From Geosiphon pyriformis (taxonomy: Eukaryota > Glomeromycota > Glomeromycetes > Archaeosporales > Geosiphonaceae): DNA of 64,000 nucleotides. Shown one piece after another: positions 49,141 to 59,767 of the stretch. Position 1 is the stretch's first letter. Each line of letters begins with the position of its first letter. A program made the translations under genes and the position numbers. The stretch is taken from assembly GCA_016748015.1 (NCBI GenBank), contig JAAOMT010000003.1, positions 1,101,187 to 1,165,186 on the forward strand, in the 5' to 3' direction. Under the pieces are notes generated by a model. It did no database searches, was not told where the DNA came from, and saw only the letters and a list, made by a program, of their open reading frames with translations.

Positions 49141-50496
49141 TTTGCATTAAAAATTAAGATACAACTATTACTTATTACAATATTACAAAACTGTTCTAAA
49201 ATAATTGTGGTTTATGAATTTTTCATACATGACCAGTTATCTAAGCTGATTAAAACTATATTATATTGAATTTATAAAAGAAAACTTATCTAATTTACTT
49301 AGTTTATTCATAATATTAACAAAACTATTGCTATTTGAAACCAAATTATTTATCTATTTAGCAGTTATATTTGTATTAAATTTAATATCAAAAGTTTAAA
49401 GCTTTTATATAATTATTAGTTTAGTATATGTTTATTATTTATATTACACTTTATTTTAAGATTAATTATCTTTTATTTAAATTACAAATTATTTTACCAA
49501 AATTGCTAATTTATTTTTTTATTATAAAAACTTTTTTATAATTAATAAAACAATATATTTAATTAATAAAGACAATTTTGTTAACAATAATTTTAAAAAA
49601 GCCAACTTAAATTCAATTATAAAATAAATAAATTAACAATAAATTAAAAAACCAAAGAAAAAATAATTTTAACATAAAACTTCAAATTGATTTAGTTAAT
49701 TATATTAATAAAAAAAAAAAAAAACATCTTTTACTTAAAAAAAATTTTAATACTTAAAAAACATTAATAATTAAAGATTTTTTATCAAATATAATTTTTT
49801 TTTAAAATATTAATTTTAATAATAATAATAATATTTAAAAACCAAAAAATAAATTATATATTAAAAAATCAACTTATTAATTTTAAAAACAATATATTTA
49901 AAAAAATTATTTAACTTGATTTTGTAAATGTTTTTTAAAATAATAATTTTTTTTAATTGAAAAAAATCCTTATATTGTTTTTTTTACAAAAATTAACCAA
50001 TATAATAAAAAATATATAAAACTTAAAAAATATAATAATATATTATTATTAATTAATAAATTTTAATTTAACACTAAAAATTTTACCAAAAACATTTAAA
50101 ATTTTTAATATTATTTACAAAAATTTTTGGAAAAATATTATAAAAAACAATAATTACAAAAACAATACAAATTTAAATATTATTAAAAATTATGCAATTT
50201 TAAAAATAATAAAAATAAATAAATTAATAAATTTAATTTAAACAGCAATATTTAAAAATAGTTAAGATATAAATTTTATATAAAAAAGCTTAATATTGTT
50301 TTTAATAACCAATTTTAAATCAATAAATTTGTAAAAACTAAAAACAATTATAATATAAATTAATTTAATCTTTATAATTTTATTAAAAATAAAAATAAAA
50401 ATTATTTATATAAAATTTTTTTAATAATTAAGAAATATTTTTTAATTATTATTAAAATTAATAAAATTTTTATTATATTATTGTCTTGTCAATCTC
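48662..50496. other. A+T desert with ATT microsatellite
   Basis: The eEF2 3' UTR extends to roughly 48860. After that the DNA is almost entirely A/T, ending at the LINE fragment. No gene is seen. Confidence 0.6.
49108..49142. repeat. (ATT)n microsatellite
   Basis: About twelve uninterrupted ATT units. Confidence 0.95.
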
Positions 50497-51547
50497 TTGG
50501 CCACTACAAGAGCAGAAGATTTTTTGAGAGAAATCACTTTATTTTATCCCTTTTTCTCTTGTTCTATTCAAGTCATTTCTTCTAATATAACCCCTTTCAT
50601 CACGATGAAACCAGTAGGCTCATCTGCTAAAGCTTCTGATTCAGTTTCGGCTGGTTTGAGGACCTGTTTAAATGCTAAAAAAAATTGTTTGAATACCGTC
50701 TACTTCTGTGATATGTCCTACAAGAAACCAAAGAAGCATGTGGCTGGTATTATAGTTAATTTGTCTACAGGCCTTCTGAGCCTAGAAGATATCAGTAGTA
50801 ATGGCATCAAGTTTGTAGTGTTTTGGGACAGCAAAGTTGGCAGTATTGCCAATAGCATAAGCAATCTATCAGATGTTAAAAATATGGTGAACACAGTAGT
50901 TGAAGAGACCAGCTATGCAAAATCAGATGAGGATGATGATATAAACAAAGTTACACCAAGGAAAACTCATACTCGAATGTATGTGCTAGAAAATCTGCCA
51001 AAGCAACCTTCTTTTAGCTGTATGAATGATGATAATAATGAGCTAGTAATTCCTCCTTGGGTGATTTTGGGATCCAATAAGCCGCCACTGATTGAGTTAC
51101 ATGTCACAGATAAATAGAGCTTCAATTTATCAAAATTTTTTACACTTGATATTAATCTTTTAGCTGTACCTGATAGGACTGTTAGTAATAAGTTAATCTG
51201 TGTGAAAAAAAAATTTTATCAAGTAGATGGCTTTAGGAGAGCTTCTATTTCCTCAAAATTCCCAGGAATTATCAGATTCTCATTTACTTCTGAATCTAGC
51301 ATAAATAAGGCGAAAAAATTGGCTATCCATAAGAAAATTGTGGTAAATAATGATCTTAAAAGGGTTAGCAGCCATTCAGATAAGGAAATTGTTGTTAAAG
51401 AGATTTTGGTCGATCTTCTCAAATTGGCTGTAAAATCTGTTTTTTCTAAGTTTGGAAAAATTGTATCAATTAAGATACAATTGATTGGTTTGTAGCAGAA
51501 AGCTTTGGTAAAGTTTGAATCATTTAAAATAGCTAATTTGGTCACAA
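50497..51547 (+). pseudogene. LINE ORF1, N-terminal half, cut by Ty3 insertion
   Basis: The frame from 50497 (probable ATG 50605, MKPVGSSAKASD) runs to 51117, then a stop. The same frame resumes to 51495, stops once (TAG at a position that is Trp in the family as I recall), and goes on to 51547, where the Ty3 LTR begins. Content: basic and Ser-rich N-terminus, an acidic patch (SDEDDDINK), and an RRM-like end (VFSKFGKIVSIKIQLIG...ALVKFESFK). L1-like ORF1 proteins bind RNA and chaperone reverse transcription. I recognise this ORF1 from glomeromycete genomes by memory only. The rest of ORF1 is at 60721-61728. Confidence 0.75.
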
Positions 51548-52532
51548 TGTTACCAGATGAAATTAGAGATATTATTTAACATGAAATTATCTTATAATTC
51601 TTATCATTAATTAGCATATATTATCATTTCAAATAATCACTTATTACATTAGCAAAAATGTCCGAAATTATCATTTAATTAATAACCCAAATTGTACACA
51701 ACACAAATGTAACCTAATTGTGATGATCAATCATGCAATACCCTGAACTATGTAATATTTAGAAGTTCGCCGAAATTTGTAGAAATTTGCCGAAATAATT
51801 GATAGTTCACCGAAATATCTAATAGTTCGCCAAAATAACTTGTAATTTGCCGAAATGTATCTTTAGTTCAGCAAAATTTTAGAAAATAACAAAGTTCAAA
51901 TTCATAGAATAGTGTTATGACAAGTTGTATAAAAGAAGAGCTTCTCTCTTCGAGAAAATGTATCTTACCTTAGATTTATCTCTTAAAAACCATTCCTATA
52001 CACACAAAAAGAAATAAATATCAAATAATTCGAAAAAAAACCAAATTCTTTAATTATTGTACTTGAAAAATCCCCAAAACCCAATTAACATTTCGAAATT
52101 GATTAGCTACTAATTTCAGTAAACTGTTAGTGACTCCAGGCCTGGATAAAAAACGTTTCTCTTGACAAAATTCTATTTTTTTTACATTTCTTTTATTTTC
52201 TTTTATTTTCTTATTACAATCATTGGGGTAGCCTACAGATGAGATTCCTGTAGAAGAGTTGACTTTCACAGCAAAGTAACTACACATTTTTTTAGTGAGC
52301 TTCCAGATGAGCAATTTCTGGGAAAGAGTTGACGTTTACTACAACGTAACTACATAAAGCAATTGGCACGGAATTGGCCATTCCACTCATAAGCCCAGCA
52401 AGTTCAAATTATAGGAGATAATTTGAAGATAAATTCAGTTACTGGAGGTTCAACCACATCCAGAAAATGTGAATTCACAGCAAATAAGTATCAACAACAT
52501 TACAGAAAAGAGACCAAAAATCTTCGGTAACA
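51548..52532 (+). repeat. 5' LTR of element B
   Basis: Begins TGTTACC and ends GGTAACA. Its differences from the 3' LTR are mostly C/T or G/A. A TATAAAAG box lies at 51928-51935, giving U3 upstream and the transcript start about 25-35 bp later. The AATAAA near 52014 may serve polyadenylation. Confidence 0.93.
51765..51877 (+). repeat. Six-unit repeat with 20-bp period in LTR U3
   Basis: Units close to GTTCGCCGAAAT start at 51765, 51785, 51805, 51825, 51845 and 51866. The spacing is 20 bp except the last, which is 21. The array ends about 50 bp upstream of the TATA box. It recurs in the 3' LTR (about 59953-60065) and, inverted, in the LTR of element C. Confidence 0.85.
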
Positions 52533-52534
52533 TT

Positions 52535-52550
52535 TGGTGCTCTCCCACGG
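52535..52550 (+). other. Candidate primer-binding site
   Basis: Two bases after the LTR end, TGGTGCTCTCCCACGG starts with the TGG that pairs with a tRNA CCA end. The tRNA species is not assigned. Confidence 0.5.
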
Positions 52551-52577
52551 AAATAACACAGCAAAAACAAATTCAAA

Positions 52578-53693
52578 GTGACGACCACACCAGACACAAC
52601 TACTCTAGAATATTACCAATCAATTTACACCTACTGCAAGCAAAGATTCAACATTCCAGATGGAATTGAAGTTGTCAAGAAATCAGTATACCAATACATT
52701 GAAAATCACATCAACAATTATCTTTTTGGAAATTACAATATCTCAGAAGTTAAAAGCAATCTTTACAATAATTTAGCACATTATTCACAGTTGGGAACTG
52801 AAGACCTTAATAGTGAAACACTTGCCACTTACTTTCACGAACTTAATTTTAACATTATCAAATACTGTGAAGAAACATATTCAGTGCAGTCTCAATACAC
52901 TATTGATTTTGAATCGGAAACAGAAACAAGCAACAAAGGCAAAAACAAATTAAAGCAATATTCAAGAACCACCCCAAATACTCCAACACTACCGAAAACA
53001 ACTGCCAAATATTTACAAACATCTGAACAAGGAACCAGCTCAAAACTTCCACTTATTATCACACCTTTTCTAGCTTCACTTGCACAAGCACAAACACCTA
53101 ATTCACCCTTGAATCGATTTGCAAAACCAGAAGATTTTACATCACTCAGAAGTCCCACCAGACAACAAGAACCCCTTCAAACTAGTTCCAATCTCCTTGA
53201 TTTTCTAGCTGAAAATCAAAGTGAACACTCTGAGACAGCAGCAAATGAAGAAAACAACTCTGAAATAACTGAAGAAGAATCAATAGACAGTGAAAACAAA
53301 GAAGACGAAATGACAACATATATCGCAAAAATCCCTGAATTCAATGGAGAAGATATTGAGACCAGTCTCCAAGAATGGCTCGATCAAGTTACTAAAGCTG
53401 GAGATGCAAATGGATGGAACGCTGCCAGAATGTTAAGAACAATTCCCTACTTTCTCAAAGGAACAGCANNNNNNNNNNNNNNNNNNNNNNNNNNNNNNNN
53501 NNNNNNNNNNNNNNNNNNNNNNNNNNCAATATTATCAAGTACCTGCTTGAAGACTGATTACACAAAATCAATTTACACCACAAAACCGATACCAAGTAAA
53601 CAACAGTAGAATCAGTTCGAACAACCAATTGGTTCCCCGAAATACCACTCAACCAAGATCCAACCATTACCACACTCAACTCAGTTATTTAAC
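52578..53693 (+). pseudogene. Gag region of element B, with assembly gap
   Basis: An open frame from 52578 to the gap reads a helix-rich N-terminal domain, a long Ser/Thr/Glu/Asn-rich linker, then IPEFNGEDIETSLQEWLDQV and WNAARMLRTIPYFLKG, the capsid segment typical of Ty3 Gag. The N run at 53469-53526 cuts the capsid domain. No zinc knuckle is seen; it may be in or near the gap. No ATG opens the frame (first codon of the open frame is GTG), so the true start is unclear. Confidence 0.75.
53469..53526. other. Assembly gap (58 N)
   Basis: Run of N inside gag. The gap size may be arbitrary. Confidence 1.
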
Positions 53694-53696
53694 AAT

Positions 53697-54192
53697 GCCA
53701 GAAGAACAGGATTTTCACCATATTGCATCCTCAGAAGGTAGAGCTGCAGCCCAACAACAACAAAACCCTTCTCATAACCACACCACTATTCCACCAGCCC
53801 GAATTACTGAAAATGCCAATCTTTCTGATATCTTTCCTTTTGAATTTGAAGCAAATGAATTACCATTTTTACTTAGCAATGCAACGGCTAATGAGCAAAA
53901 AGCCATCACTGCAATGTACGCAGAAGCTAAAGTAGAAGGAAAGCCAATTCACTTGATCCTAAACAGTGGATCTGTTGGAAGCATTATTACCTACCAGTTA
54001 ATGCAACAGTTGAAAAGAAATGTTGACCGACCAGCTCAAACAGTAATTGTCACTGCTGATGGCATGAAAAAGACACCAGTAGGAGAAATTGACAATTTTC
54101 TATTCACTCTTGATGGAATCACCATTCCAGTCAAAGTTCTTGTAATGGATGCACCCCAGTACCAAGCTCTCATCGGAAATGATTGGCTTTAA
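53697..54192 (+). pseudogene. Retropepsin-like protease of element B, active-site Asp lost
   Basis: From 53697 the frame reads a Gln/His-rich linker, then HLILNSGSVGSIITYQLM and, later, VLVMDAPQYQALIGNDWL, the start and end of a retroviral-type aspartic protease. The catalytic D-S/T-G triplet is N-S-G: codon 53961-53963 is AAC, one G-to-A change from GAC. The frame then stops at 54190 (TAA). The protease would be inactive. Confidence 0.85.
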
Positions 54193-54357
54193 AAAGCCAA
54201 TGCTAATCTGAATTGGGAAACACAAGAATTAACAATCTCTTACCAAGGACAACACGCCTGAGTACCTGCAATTTGTGGTACATTCAACAAATGCTCTGAA
54301 AAAGCCCCAGCTTTTGAATTTGAACCAGAAGAAGAAAAACCAATAATCGAAACATTC

Positions 54358-56244
54358 ATGGCTCTTGGATCAACGTCCAACTGGGCTGATGAAACAGAAC
54401 AAGAACATTTTACCACATACACTAAACCCAAAACCTCTGGATGGAATATACCTTACTCAAAACCCAAACCAAGAAAACAACATCCCTATATTCCCCTTAA
54501 ATATAAGAACTGCCACAAGAAACTATCATCAATGGGAGCCTGCATTTCACCTGAAGAAGAATATGAGAATCATACTTGTTATTACTGCAAAGCCTGCCAC
54601 AGAGAGTCATGGGGCCATCTAATAAAAAGGAGCGGAAAATGGGACAACACTCCTTGTTTGACTTGTGGGGATATGCTACCAGAAGAATGCAATTGGATTG
54701 ATATAGCAATGAGAGGAGGCGTCTGCAATCAGACCTGCCAATATGCTTTATCAATTTCAGAAAAAGTAAAAAGAGGAACACCCTTTAATGCAGCATACAA
54801 CAGTGCTTTCAACAAACTTTATTACTACCCTTATGATGCCAAGATGATTTTTGACTTAGCAATGGCATTAATTAATGGAGCTACCAAAGAAGATGTTCGT
54901 CAAATGAAGGAAGCAGAATACATTGAATACACTATGGAATTAGCTGGATTCAATTACGAAGATGAAATAGAAGTCTACCACCAAATTGCAAGTCACACCT
55001 ACCCAACTCAAGAAGCTCAAATTCAACGATTAGAGCAAATGAACATTAGGCTATGTGAAAAATGCATTATGCTTTGTGATGAACAGTGGTGTCCTGAATG
55101 CTATGCTCTTAGTATCCCCTTGCCCAGCGAGAATGATGAGAATGAAATTGAATTTGGAGAACCTGAAGAAATGGAAGAAATTGAAACAACACCCATCTAC
55201 CTTATTGAAAATCAGCCTGCCTTACAACTTAAATACTTCAACAACAATGGACAAGGAATAAAACCCAAAAAAGCACATGAAATTAATGCTGGATATGACC
55301 TAAGATATCCAAGCAAGAATACTTTTGTTCTCAAACCCAAATCTCTCACAAAAATCAGTCTTAAAATTGCACTCAAAATCCCACCAGGAGCAATGGTTCA
55401 AATCGCCTTCTGGTCCTCTCTGGCAAGCAAAGGAATCAATGTCAGAGGAGGAATAATTGATGCTGGATATATTGGAGACATAACAGTGATGCTTCAAAAT
55501 GAAACTGACAAACCATTCAAGATCGAACATGCTGAAAAAATTGCCCAAGCTATTTACCTACCCTTAATCAACATTTCAGGTTTGCAACTAGTCAATCAAA
55601 GAGAACAATTAGGAAAAAGTGATAAAGAAACTCAAGGTTTTGGTTCAACTGGACGATTCACAGTTCCAGTTAATATAGCTCTTAACACACAGAACAAATC
55701 CCACCAGATTCTCAAACTTCCACAACCAATTACCATCTCACCCTTTGGAAAACATCCAGAAATTTACACTTGCACAAAGCCAACAACCACACAACAAATT
55801 TTTGAGTCCAATGAACAAGTCTGCTTGAAACATAATATTTTGATCCCAAACATTTATATTCCAGAAGGAACAAAGAAAGTCCAAGTTACTTTTTACAACC
55901 CCAATAATTACCCCATAATTTTATTAAATAATTTAGAAATTGGAGTTATTCACAGTAATATATTTCAACAAGAATTACCCCAAACAGTCCCCGATTTCCC
56001 TGAAATTATTGGACATTCACTACTGAAAATCAACCCAAATTCTAGCTCTGAAAACTACCATGTTGTCATAGAAAAACTATCTCGAATCAACATGGGACAA
56101 CTTGAACTACAACAACAAACCCAGCTTAAAGAACTAATTGCAGAATTTGTTAATATTTTCGCCGAAAACAACAATGACTTAGGAAGAACTGATTTGGTTC
56201 AACACCAAATCTATACAGGAGATGCCAAACCCAGGCGACAATAA
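54358..56244 (+). CDS. Cys-rich module plus dUTPase plus pre-RT segment of element B pol
   Basis: A 628-codon open stretch, the longest intact part of the element. Residues about 40-140 contain CH/CC pairs (CYYCKACH, CLTCGDMLP, CNQTCQ), and residues 230-250 have CEKC and CPEC, so one or two zinc ribbons are likely. Residues about 303-436 are a dUTPase domain. After that come about 190 residues, with LGRTDLVQHQIYTGDAKPRR leading into RT. The start codon is only the first Met of the open stretch; in the living element this was an internal part of pol, preceded by stops at 54190 and 54259. Confidence 0.85.
   Translation: MALGSTSNWADETEQEHFTTYTKPKTSGWNIPYSKPKPRKQHPYIPLKYKNCHKKLSSMGACISPEEEYENHTCYYCKACHRESWGHLIKRSGKWDNTPCLTCGDMLPEECNWIDIAMRGGVCNQTCQYALSISEKVKRGTPFNAAYNSAFNKLYYYPYDAKMIFDLAMALINGATKEDVRQMKEAEYIEYTMELAGFNYEDEIEVYHQIASHTYPTQEAQIQRLEQMNIRLCEKCIMLCDEQWCPECYALSIPLPSENDENEIEFGEPEEMEEIETTPIYLIENQPALQLKYFNNNGQGIKPKKAHEINAGYDLRYPSKNTFVLKPKSLTKISLKIALKIPPGAMVQIAFWSSLASKGINVRGGIIDAGYIGDITVMLQNETDKPFKIEHAEKIAQAIYLPLINISGLQLVNQREQLGKSDKETQGFGSTGRFTVPVNIALNTQNKSHQILKLPQPITISPFGKHPEIYTCTKPTTTQQIFESNEQVCLKHNILIPNIYIPEGTKKVQVTFYNPNNYPIILLNNLEIGVIHSNIFQQELPQTVPDFPEIIGHSLLKINPNSSSENYHVVIEKLSRINMGQLELQQQTQLKELIAEFVNIFAENNNDLGRTDLVQHQIYTGDAKPRRQ
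55264..55665 (+). other. dUTPase domain within Ty3/gypsy pol
   Basis: All five motifs of trimeric dUTPases can be placed: motif 1 AGYDL (55288-55302); motif 2 WSSLASKG (from 55411), where the usual Arg before SS is Trp, one C-to-T change from CGG; motif 3 GGIIDAGYIGDI with the catalytic Asp at 55459-55461; motif 4 NETDKPFKIEHAEKIAQAI; motif 5 GFGSTG (55636-55653). The enzyme hydrolyses dUTP to dUMP and keeps uracil out of new DNA. In this copy the motif 2 change probably impairs activity. Confidence 0.92.
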
Positions 56245-57492
56245 GCCTACCAAGTTGCTCCAGAAAGTCACCAATTTATCCGAGAAGAAATACAACGGAT
56301 GCTTAACAATGGGCTTATTCAACCATCAATGAGCCCATAGGCCTCACCTGTGGTTCTAGTTAAAAAGAAAAATGGAAAGATACAATTTTGTGTTGATTAC
56401 TGACAACTCAACAGTGTCACTATTGGGGATGCCTACCCTCTTCCCCAAATTGATAACATGTTGGATGCTCTTGGAAAGTCCAAATACTTTTCAACATTAG
56501 ATTTAGAGAGTGGATACTGGCAAGTTGCTATGGATCCCAAAGACCGCCCCAAAACAGCATTCACCACTCAAGGAGGAAATTATGAGTTCAATGTAATGCC
56601 TTTTGGATTATACAATGCACCAGCAACATTCCAAAGACTCATGGATGTTGTTTACAAAGGCCTCCTTTGGAAATCAGTAGTAGTTTATCTTGATGACACT
56701 GATGTTTATTCACCATTTTTCAAGCTATATTTAATTCACCTGTGAGAAGTTTTTCAACAATTATGGAAAGCAGGATTGAAATTGAACATTGAAAAATGCT
56801 ATTTCGGAAAGACAAGTTTAGCTTTTCTTGGTCACATTGTTAGCAAAGATGGAATTAAACCAGACCCCAGAAAAATCAGTACTGTCAAAAACTTCAAGAC
56901 TCCACGAAATACCACAGAATTAAGAGGATTTATTGGATTAGCATCCTATTACCAAAAATTCATCAAAGGATTCTCAGAAATTGCAAAAACCCTCAACCAG
57001 CTCACTACGAAAAATGTCAAATACAAATGGACAAAAGAACACCAAAATGCCTTCGAGATACTCAAGGAAAAACTCACAACAGCCCCAATTCTCGCTTATC
57101 CAGACTTTAGCAACCGATTCCAGTTAGCAACTGACGCTTCTTATACTGCCTTTGGTGCCATCCTATCACAGTTAGATGACAATGGAAATGAGTGAGTAAT
57201 TGCTTATGCTAGTAAAATATTAAAGCCAGCTGAAAAGAACTACCCCATAACAAAATTAGAAACTGCAGCAGTAATCTGGGCCCTACATCACTTCAACCTT
57301 TATCTCAGACCCAAAAAATTTGATATTATCACTGATAATATTGGACTTAAATGGCTTCAAAACAAAAACACCCAGCTGAATGCAAAACAAACCCGATGGA
57401 CAGGATTTTTAGCTAATTACCAATACATCGTACACCACAAACCAGGAAAACTCCACACCAATGTTGATTGTCTCTCAAGAATGAGGCAAGAT
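56245..57492 (+). pseudogene. Reverse transcriptase and RNase H of element B
   Basis: The RT N-terminal part spans 56245-56457 with stops at 56338 (TAG) and 56401 (TGA, within VDY*QLN). The open segment 56458-56745 holds YFSTLDLESGYWQVAM, MPFGLYNAPATFQRLM and the catalytic YLDDTDVYS. 56776-57195 continues with FLGHIVSKDGIKPDPRK, LRGFIGLASYYQKFI and RNase H start FQLATDASYTAFGAILSQ. A TGA at 57193 interrupts before VIAYASKILKPAEKNY and the end LHTNVDCLSRMRQD at 57492. Each stop can be explained by one transition (CGA-to-TGA, TGG-to-TAG or TGA). Confidence 0.9.
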
Positions 57493-57544
57493 TAGAAAAC
57501 AAAACCAACACCCATTTGAATTAACAGCATCAAAACAACAAACA

Positions 57545-58930
57545 ATGAACCCCAAAAACTACAACAATCTCAAACAATATTTGGAGACATTAACAATCCC
57601 AACAGATTGGTCCCCAGACAAAAAACATTGGTTACAACAACAAGCCAAACAATATTTTCTACACAACAACATTATCTATTATCGAAATCTCAAAAACCCA
57701 ACCAAACCACTCAGATTAATACAAGAACAGAAAAAAGAGACCATTTTATACAATATACACTCAAATTCTTCATCAGCACACTTTGGAAAAGATAGTACCA
57801 CCCAAAGAACACTAGAATACTACTTTTGGCCTCGAATGAGAAAAGACATTCACGAATATGTCGAATCTTGTGATATTTGTCAAAGAAGAGGAGGAACTCG
57901 CCCTACAAAACCTTTAAATCCAATCAAAGTTGGACAGCCTTTTGACAGAGTTGGTATCGATTTAGTTGGACCACTATCTATCACCACTCAAGGAAACCGT
58001 TATATTGCAGTAGCTGTAAACTATCTTACTAAATGGCCTGAAGCCAGAGCCATTTAACAAGCAGATGCAAAATCAGTAACAAATTTCATCTACGAAGACA
58101 TCATTTATAGACATAGATGTCCAATTAAACTTTTATCTGATTAGGGAACACACTTTGTAAACAACCTGATACAAAAAATTTGTGAACGATTCAATGTCAA
58201 AAGACCTCTGTCTTCGCCCTACCATCCACAAACAAATGGACTTGTGGAACAGTTTAACAGAACATTGTGTGAGTCATTAGCCAAAGTCTCAACTGATTTT
58301 AAGCAAGAATGGGATCTCTTTATCCCATCAGTGTTACTAGCATATAGGACATTAAAACAAGATACCACAAAACACACACCATTTGATTTAACTTATAGAA
58401 GGATGGCAACATTACCAATTAGTTTTACAGTGGAAACATATCCAGCACAACTGATCAATAAAAACAATTTCCAAGAAATGCTTCAGCGAAGAGCCTACAC
58501 TCTGCTTAGCACATTGGAAGGAAAACAACAAATAGCAGCCACCCATATTGAACACTCCCAAGCTCAACAAAAAGAACGGCATGATGACAAATTGCCTTCA
58601 GTCACCAATAAATTCAAAATTGAAAACAAAGTTTTCTTATACAAAACTAAAGCTGAAAAACAATGGAGTGGAAAATTTGAAAATAAATGGGATGGACCAT
58701 TCTTTATTCATGAAGTCTTAGGCAATGGATCATACAAGCTAAGACTTGATAACAAAATCCTAGCAAAAGTTGCACATGGAGATCGTTTGAAACACTATCA
58801 TTCCAGAAACAATCCTGAACCATTAATTCCACAAATTGGTACACATTCCCCTTTGGTCAGTCCCAAAGACATTCCCCGAAACTTAGAACCAATAGTTGTC
58901 ATTGAACAATCTTCCAACCTGAACACTTAA
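57545..58930 (+). pseudogene. Integrase of element B
   Basis: The zinc region has HSNSSSAHFG...CDICQRRGG (H2C2). The catalytic core starts FDRVGIDLVGPLS (first Asp). Stops at 58055 (TAA) and 58142 (TAG, just after LLSD, the second catalytic Asp) break the frame. The catalytic Glu is in NGLVEQFNRTL near 58240. 58244-58930 continues with the core end and a GPY/F-like module WDGPFFIHEVLGNGSYKLRL, finishing SSNLNT. A conserved Asp of the core (V-D-Y-L-T-K in element A) is Asn at 58019-58021. No chromodomain is visible. Confidence 0.9.
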
Positions 58931-59047
58931 TTTAATTTTATTAGTTATTTTCTTATAATTTAGAAACAATCTCACAAAAACAAAACAAAAATAACATAAA
59001 AACCCATACACCAAAAAATAATTTTTTTTTATTTCAAATCGCTTATA

Positions 59048-59767
59048 ATGACTATTCCTCAAAACATTTAACAATTATCCCAAAAACTAATGTTAGCTTT
59101 AAAAACAATACCCGAATTATCCATTACTGTTACTGGAAACCACATTAATTATACCCAAACAGAAGTAGTTACAAATTTAGCCCCAAATTCACGAAAATAT
59201 CACCCGTATAAAAAGAACACAAGAAGTTATACTGGAATTCACCTCCCAGAACTTTTAAAGCTTGCTTTAAGAGAAAACCTAATGCCCACTCCAATTAGTA
59301 TTCCACCAAATGCTACAATTCAACAAAAACTTCAACTGTGTCTCAATGAGAAAAACACTGAATATCCTCCAATCTATAGATATTTTCACATAGAAAAAAC
59401 ACTCTATGAACGGAAACTGGAACTTATAACAGCAAACCTCACAAAAGAGGCTATTCAGAAACAACTCCACAATGAATTCAAAACAACAACTGGATCAACA
59501 AACAGTCACTACAGACTTAAAGCTGCCCTTAGACTTTATGACCTATTCCACACCTGTGAAAACGTACTACAAAACCCAATTTTTCAACCTTTGAAAATTC
59601 AATACATTGGAAAGCTCACAGAACTGAAATTTCAACAATTTTCAGACCAAATTTCTTCAATAATTTTGGATTATTATCTGGAAATAACAAACAGTACTTG
59701 GACTTTGACGGAGCTTAGTCTTGAGGAGGAGGTTATGTTACCAGATGAAATTAGAGATATTATTTAA
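59048..59767 (+). pseudogene. Third ORF of element B (env position), unknown function
   Basis: The ATG at 59048 (MTIPQNI) is followed by TAA at 59069 where element C has CAA (Gln). From 59090 the frame is open for 225 codons. Content: a short N-terminal motif LKTIPELSITVTGNHINYTQ, a basic region (RKYHPYKKNTRSY), HLPELLKLALRENL, an ANLTKEAIQKQL helix, and a C-terminal FQQFSDQISSIILDYYLEI. No signal peptide, membrane segment or Cys cluster is seen, so it is not a classical envelope. The frame runs through the polypurine tract and ends 32 nt inside the 3' LTR. Confidence 0.8.
59722..59733 (+). other. Polypurine tract
   Basis: TGAGGAGGAGGT lies two bases before the 3' LTR TGTTAC, the position of the plus-strand primer. 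Confidence 0.75.

Noticed and set aside
51541-51547. Perfect 5-bp target duplication around element B
   Set aside because: The flanks CACAA and ACAGC (or AACAG) share only part of the bases; a mutated duplication is likely but cannot be shown.
58019-58021. Loss of an integrase catalytic Asp
   Set aside because: The changed residue is in the conserved Y-L-T-K segment, not one of the D,D-35-E residues; it is kept only as another example of a G-to-A change.
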